Below, piece by piece: positions 5,606 through 8,196 of a stretch of DNA of 8,196 nt. Every line of letters begins with the position of its first letter. The stretch's first letter is position 1. This DNA comes from Bacteroidales bacterium UBA2800 (GTDB taxonomy: Bacteria > Bacteroidota > Bacteroidia > Bacteroidales > Paludibacteraceae), in the NCBI GenBank assembly GCA_002351925.1, contig DEHM01000022.1, forward strand, positions 81,128 to 89,323, given 5' to 3'. The notes beneath the pieces are model-generated. The model saw nothing but the letters and a program-made list of their open reading frames with translations, was not told where the DNA came from and did not search any database. A program made the translations under genes and the position numbers.

Positions 5606-6265
5606 ATGATGAGTTGGCGTACATATTGGTCGGCCTTACCCTGCGAGGAGAAAGCGAACACCCTGACGCATCTCCTCCCCCTGATAGCGACGTGTGCCCT
5701 TGCGTACCCGTTGCTGCAGGCAGCTTACCAATGTCAAATTTCAAATTTCAAATTTCAAATCGCAGGAACTGCTTTGTTCCTGCTGGGCATGCTCCTGATG
5801 TTCCTCTCCTCCACGCTCTACCACGCCGTGGCGGAACCGGTCGCCAAGGCACGCCTGCGTATCTTCGACCATATCTCCATCTACGTCATGATAGCCGGGT
5901 CCTACTCGCTCATATGCCTGTCGGTCATCGGCGGCTGGATGGGGATCTCCTTATTTATATTCCTGTGGGCGTGCGTGCTCGCGGGCGCGATAGGTAAGTT
6001 CGTCGCCCTGGGGCGTCACCCGCGGCTCTCTCTGGCGCTCTACCTGGCTATGGGCTGGGTAGCGTTGCTCATCCTCTGGCCGCTCTGGAAAAACCTGTCC
6101 CATGCCGCTTTTGCGTGGATACTGGCGGAGGGACTCTTTTATACCGTCGGCTCCTATTTTTTTAACAATGACGAGGAACACCCGTTCTACCATGCCGTCT
6201 GGCATGTGTTCATCACGCTCGGTGCCGCCTCGCATACGGTAGCTACATGGCTTATCCTAAGTTAG
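5606..6265 (+). CDS. HlyIII/PAQR-family integral membrane protein
   Basis: Membrane protein of 219 aa with about seven hydrophobic segments, belonging to the hemolysin III (TrhA/YqfA, PAQR) family. Family marks are EEKANTLTH (14-22) near the N-terminus, SSTLYH (68-73), FDH (87-89) and a C-terminal HPFYHAVWH (192-200), whose histidines together with H73 probably form the metal site. Bacterial members are linked to membrane-lipid homeostasis; actual haemolysis is doubtful. I start at ATG 5606; an adjacent ATG at 5609 and a TTG at 5597 are alternatives. Oddity: codons 43-52 (QISNFKFQI after C43), between the first two membrane segments, are encoded by a heptanucleotide tandem array. The present copy number keeps the frame, but gain or loss of a unit would shift it. 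The HMA gene starts 9 nt downstream, consistent with co-transcription. Confidence 0.88.
   Translation: MMSWRTYWSALPCEEKANTLTHLLPLIATCALAYPLLQAAYQCQISNFKFQIAGTALFLLGMLLMFLSSTLYHAVAEPVAKARLRIFDHISIYVMIAGSYSLICLSVIGGWMGISLFIFLWACVLAGAIGKFVALGRHPRLSLALYLAMGWVALLILWPLWKNLSHAAFAWILAEGLFYTVGSYFFNNDEEHPFYHAVWHVFITLGAASHTVATWLILS
5734..5760 (+). repeat. Heptanucleotide tandem repeat (TCAAATT) inside the HlyIII gene
   Basis: Three perfect TCAAATT units (5734-5740, 5741-5747, 5748-5754) plus TCAAAT (5755-5760), 27 bp in all. The unit length is not a multiple of three, so a change in copy number by one or two shifts the reading frame of the surrounding gene. Confidence 0.92.
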
Positions 6266-6274
6266 TCAATCGAT

Positions 6275-6631
6275 ATGAAACATTTTTTCCTTCTTCTCGC
6301 CCTGTGTGCCATGACGCTCTGCTATGCAGAGCCACCCGTTGATGCACAGACAGGCGCCAGCCAGCAGACTACGTCGGAGCAACCCGCCGAGACAGCTGCG
6401 CCGGCCAAAAAAAATAACAGACAGACGGTCCTGCTCCGCTGCGACCTGCATTGCCAGGGTTGCTGCGACAAGATCATGAAGAATATCGCCTTCGAGAAGG
6501 GTGTCAAAGATCTGGTCTGCGACCTCAAGACCAAGACCGTCACGCTCACCTACGACACGCGTAAGACCGATCTCGACACGCTCCTTCGTGCCTTCGAGAA
6601 AATCGGCAAACCCGCTACCATAATAGAATAA
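6275..6631 (+). CDS. Secreted HMA-domain (heavy-metal-associated) protein
   Basis: Small protein of 118 aa with an N-terminal signal peptide (hydrophobic ~4-17, probable cleavage after CYA at 16-18), a Gln/Thr/Ala-rich linker (~20-48) and a C-terminal HMA-like ferredoxin-fold domain (~51-117). In place of the usual GMTCxxC metal loop it has HCQGCC (59-64): C60 and C63 keep the CxxC spacing and C64 is an extra cysteine. The remaining pattern (ekGVkdLvcDLKTKTVTLTYD, then a helix ending in EKIGKPATII) fits the fold. Likely a periplasmic metal-binding or metallochaperone-like protein; copper is usual for HMA domains but is not shown here, and a purely redox role is possible. It sits 9 nt after the HlyIII gene and 20 nt before the Dcu gene, so it is probably co-transcribed; no metal transporter is in the window. 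Confidence 0.82.
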   Translation: MKHFFLLLALCAMTLCYAEPPVDAQTGASQQTTSEQPAETAAPAKKNNRQTVLLRCDLHCQGCCDKIMKNIAFEKGVKDLVCDLKTKTVTLTYDTRKTDLDTLLRAFEKIGKPATIIE

Positions 6632-6651
6632 CAATTTAACAGCTTAACCTT

Positions 6652-8097
6652 ATGACTTGGATCATGATTCTTCAGCTCCTTATTGTGTTAGGAGCCTTGT
6701 GGGTCGGTTCACGGTACGGTAGTCTGGCGCTGGGTGCCATCTCCGGTATCGGTCTGGCGATCCTCGTTTTTGCCTTTGGCATGAAGCCCGGAACGCCTCC
6801 GACCGACGTCATCTATATCATCATTGCTGCCGTCACCTGTGCAGGTATCATGCAGGCTTCGGGCGGTATGGATTGGTTGATTCAGTTGGCGGAGAAAATG
6901 CTTCGTAAGCACCCAGACCGTATCACGTTCCTCGCTCCGCTGACGACGTTCTTCCTGACCGTATTGGTAGGAACGGGTCACGTCGTTTACACGCTGATGC
7001 CGATTATCTGCGACATCGCGTTGAAGAAAGGTATCCGTCCCGAGCGCCCTTGCGGCGTGGCGTCTATCGCCTCGCAGGTGGGTATCACCTGCTCGCCTAT
7101 CGCGGCAGCGGTCGTAGCGTTTGTGAGTATCTCCAATGCGAACGGCTTCGATATCACGATTCCGCAAGTGCTGATGATCACCATCCCCGCTTGTATATGC
7201 GGTCTGATGGCAGCCGCGGCAGCGTCCTACAAGCGTGGTCTGGACCTTGACAAAGACCCGGTCTTCCAAGCCAAGATAGCCGATCCCGAGCAGCGCGCGT
7301 ATATATATGGTAATACGGCGACAACCCTCGACCGCGAAATCCCGCAGAGTGCCAAGAACAGCGTGTTTATCTTCTTGGGCGCTTTGGCAGTTATCGTAGT
7401 ATTCGCTATTTTCCCGGAATTATTGCCGAGTTTTGAAGTAGTCAAAGCAGTCAAAGGAGCCGGAGATATCACGCTGGCGAGTGGTGTAACCATTACCGCC
7501 AAAGAACTGGCAAAAGCGGGTGTGGTAGCGGAGAACTTCACGGAAATGGGTATGGTGACGCTCAAGATGAACCTCGTCATTCAGATTATCATGATTACCG
7601 CGGCGGCACTGATGATCATCTTCTGCAAAGCTTCGCCGAAGAAAGCCGTTGCCGGTCCGGTATGGCAATCGGGCATGGTGGCGGTCGTAGCGATTTATGG
7701 TATTGCGTGGATGGCTGATACCTATTTCGGTAACTATATGCCGCAGATCCAGGATATGCTGGACGAAGTCGTTTCGGCTTATCCGTGGACTATCGCGCTG
7801 GTGTTCTTTGCCGTGTCGGTACTGATTAACTCGCAAGGAGCGGTAGTGGTAGCCATGTTACCGCTCGCTTATAAACTCGGAATCTCGGGTGTCGTATTGC
7901 TTGGTGTACTGCCGTCGGTGTATGGGTATTTCTTTATTCCGAACTATCCGTCGGATATTGCGACCGTTAACTTCGACCGCTCGGGTACGACCGTCATCGG
8001 TAAGTACCTCTTGAACCACTCGTTCATGATGCCGGGTCTTATCTGCGTGACCGTCTCCACGATCATTGCGTACCTGCTTTCGCTGCTGATTTTCTAA
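6652..8097 (+). CDS. dcu: Anaerobic C4-dicarboxylate transporter (DcuA/DcuB family)
   Basis: Inner-membrane carrier of 481 aa with about ten to twelve hydrophobic segments. The Dcu family exchanges or takes up fumarate, malate, aspartate and succinate in anaerobic metabolism; succinate export coupled to fumarate uptake fits a fumarate-respiring Bacteroidales cell. Conserved family blocks are visible: GTGHVVYTLMPIICDIA at 107-123, IRPERP at 128-133, SQVGITCSPIAAAVVAFVS at 141-159, NSQGAVVVAMLPLAYKLG at 393-410, and IPNYPSDIATVNFDRSGTT followed by IGKYLLNHSFMMPG at about 429-462. The protein is somewhat longer than E. coli DcuA/DcuB (about 430-450 aa), mainly because of a loop at ~258-303 with no hydrophobic character. 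DcuA and DcuB cannot be told apart here. The start at 6652 is 20 nt after the HMA gene's stop, with no Shine-Dalgarno. Confidence 0.92.
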   Translation: MTWIMILQLLIVLGALWVGSRYGSLALGAISGIGLAILVFAFGMKPGTPPTDVIYIIIAAVTCAGIMQASGGMDWLIQLAEKMLRKHPDRITFLAPLTTFFLTVLVGTGHVVYTLMPIICDIALKKGIRPERPCGVASIASQVGITCSPIAAAVVAFVSISNANGFDITIPQVLMITIPACICGLMAAAAASYKRGLDLDKDPVFQAKIADPEQRAYIYGNTATTLDREIPQSAKNSVFIFLGALAVIVVFAIFPELLPSFEVVKAVKGAGDITLASGVTITAKELAKAGVVAENFTEMGMVTLKMNLVIQIIMITAAALMIIFCKASPKKAVAGPVWQSGMVAVVAIYGIAWMADTYFGNYMPQIQDMLDEVVSAYPWTIALVFFAVSVLINSQGAVVVAMLPLAYKLGISGVVLLGVLPSVYGYFFIPNYPSDIATVNFDRSGTTVIGKYLLNHSFMMPGLICVTVSTIIAYLLSLLIF

Positions 8098-8121
8098 ATT
8101 AAAAATTAAGAATTAAGAATT
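8097..8121. repeat. Heptamer AT-rich repeat after the Dcu gene
   Basis: AATTAAA, AATTAAG, AATTAAG and AATT in direct succession from 8097 to 8121, beginning at the last base of the Dcu stop codon. It is a second heptanucleotide array in the window, here in the short intergenic gap. No hairpin terminator is seen in the gap. Confidence 0.75.
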
Positions 8122-8131
8122 CTATTGGAGA

Positions 8132-8196
8132 ATGTTTTTGGGTTTTAGTCTTCAAGCGTGGATAACGATAGTTACTGTGCTGGCGATGTTCAGCGT
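8132..8196 (+). CDS. Partial CDS, possible SLC13-type transporter N-terminus
   Basis: An open frame starts at ATG 8132 and runs off the window end after 21 complete codons (M-F-L-G-F-S-L-Q-A-W-I-T-I-V-T-V-L-A-M-F-S). The peptide is a hydrophobic first membrane segment. The pattern of a short polar lead followed by AWITIVTVLAMF resembles N-termini of SLC13/divalent-anion sodium symporters, which would suit its place 34 nt after a dicarboxylate carrier, but 21 residues cannot settle the family. Any other polytopic membrane protein is possible. GGAG occurs at 8127-8130 but only one base from the ATG, too close for a normal Shine-Dalgarno. The gene is cut by the window boundary, not visibly broken. 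Confidence 0.45.
   Translation, partial: MFLGFSLQAWITIVTVLAMFS

Noticed and set aside
6709..7269. 186-aa open frame on the minus strand
   Set aside because: Antisense to the Dcu transporter; its composition (rich in Arg, Asp, Gln, His) is the shadow of membrane-protein codons.

Overview
The window looks like a chromosomal segment of a Bacteroidales bacterium (phylum Bacteroidota). Three intergenic promoters have the phylum's characteristic -33/-7 architecture (TTTG, 20 nt, TACCTTTG). Genes mostly lack Shine-Dalgarno sequences. The gene content (acyl-ACP thioesterase, FadD-like ligase, Dcu-type C4-dicarboxylate carrier, HlyIII protein) fits a gut or oral anaerobe. Species cannot be named from the sequence alone.

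Left arm (minus strand, about 76-3582): an AraC-family regulator is followed downstream by a long-chain acyl-CoA ligase and then an acyl-ACP thioesterase. The ligase and thioesterase are 39 nt apart and probably form one transcript. Together they could release fatty acids from ACP and reactivate them as CoA esters (or activate imported fatty acids). The ligase has its own promoter, surrounded by inverted repeats that are plausible operator sites. The regulator also has a clear promoter, which places its start at 3582 rather than at the longest-ORF start, 3672.

Middle (about 3583-4846): a 1.26-kb divergent intergenic region with no convincing protein gene. It holds four copies of a short AATAAGG-type repeat, a 21-bp direct repeat, GC-rich potential hairpins and, at its right end, a plus-strand promoter with a roughly 215-nt leader containing two hairpin-plus-T-tract structures. 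The same 16-bp palindrome, TGCAAATTTATTTGCA, covers the -33 element of both divergent promoters.

Right arm (plus strand, 4847-8196): a closely spaced run of a lipoprotein esterase, a HlyIII/PAQR membrane protein, a small secreted HMA-domain protein and a Dcu C4-dicarboxylate transporter (gaps 21, 9 and 20 nt). The beginning of another membrane protein, possibly an SLC13-type transporter, follows after 34 nt. The HlyIII gene contains a heptanucleotide tandem repeat (TCAAATT, almost four units) inside the reading frame, a possible slippage site.

I did not find a convincing new multi-gene system. The most distinctive signals are the shared promoter palindrome, the heptamer array in the HlyIII gene, the terminator-like leader of the esterase operon, and the repeat- and hairpin-rich intergenic region.
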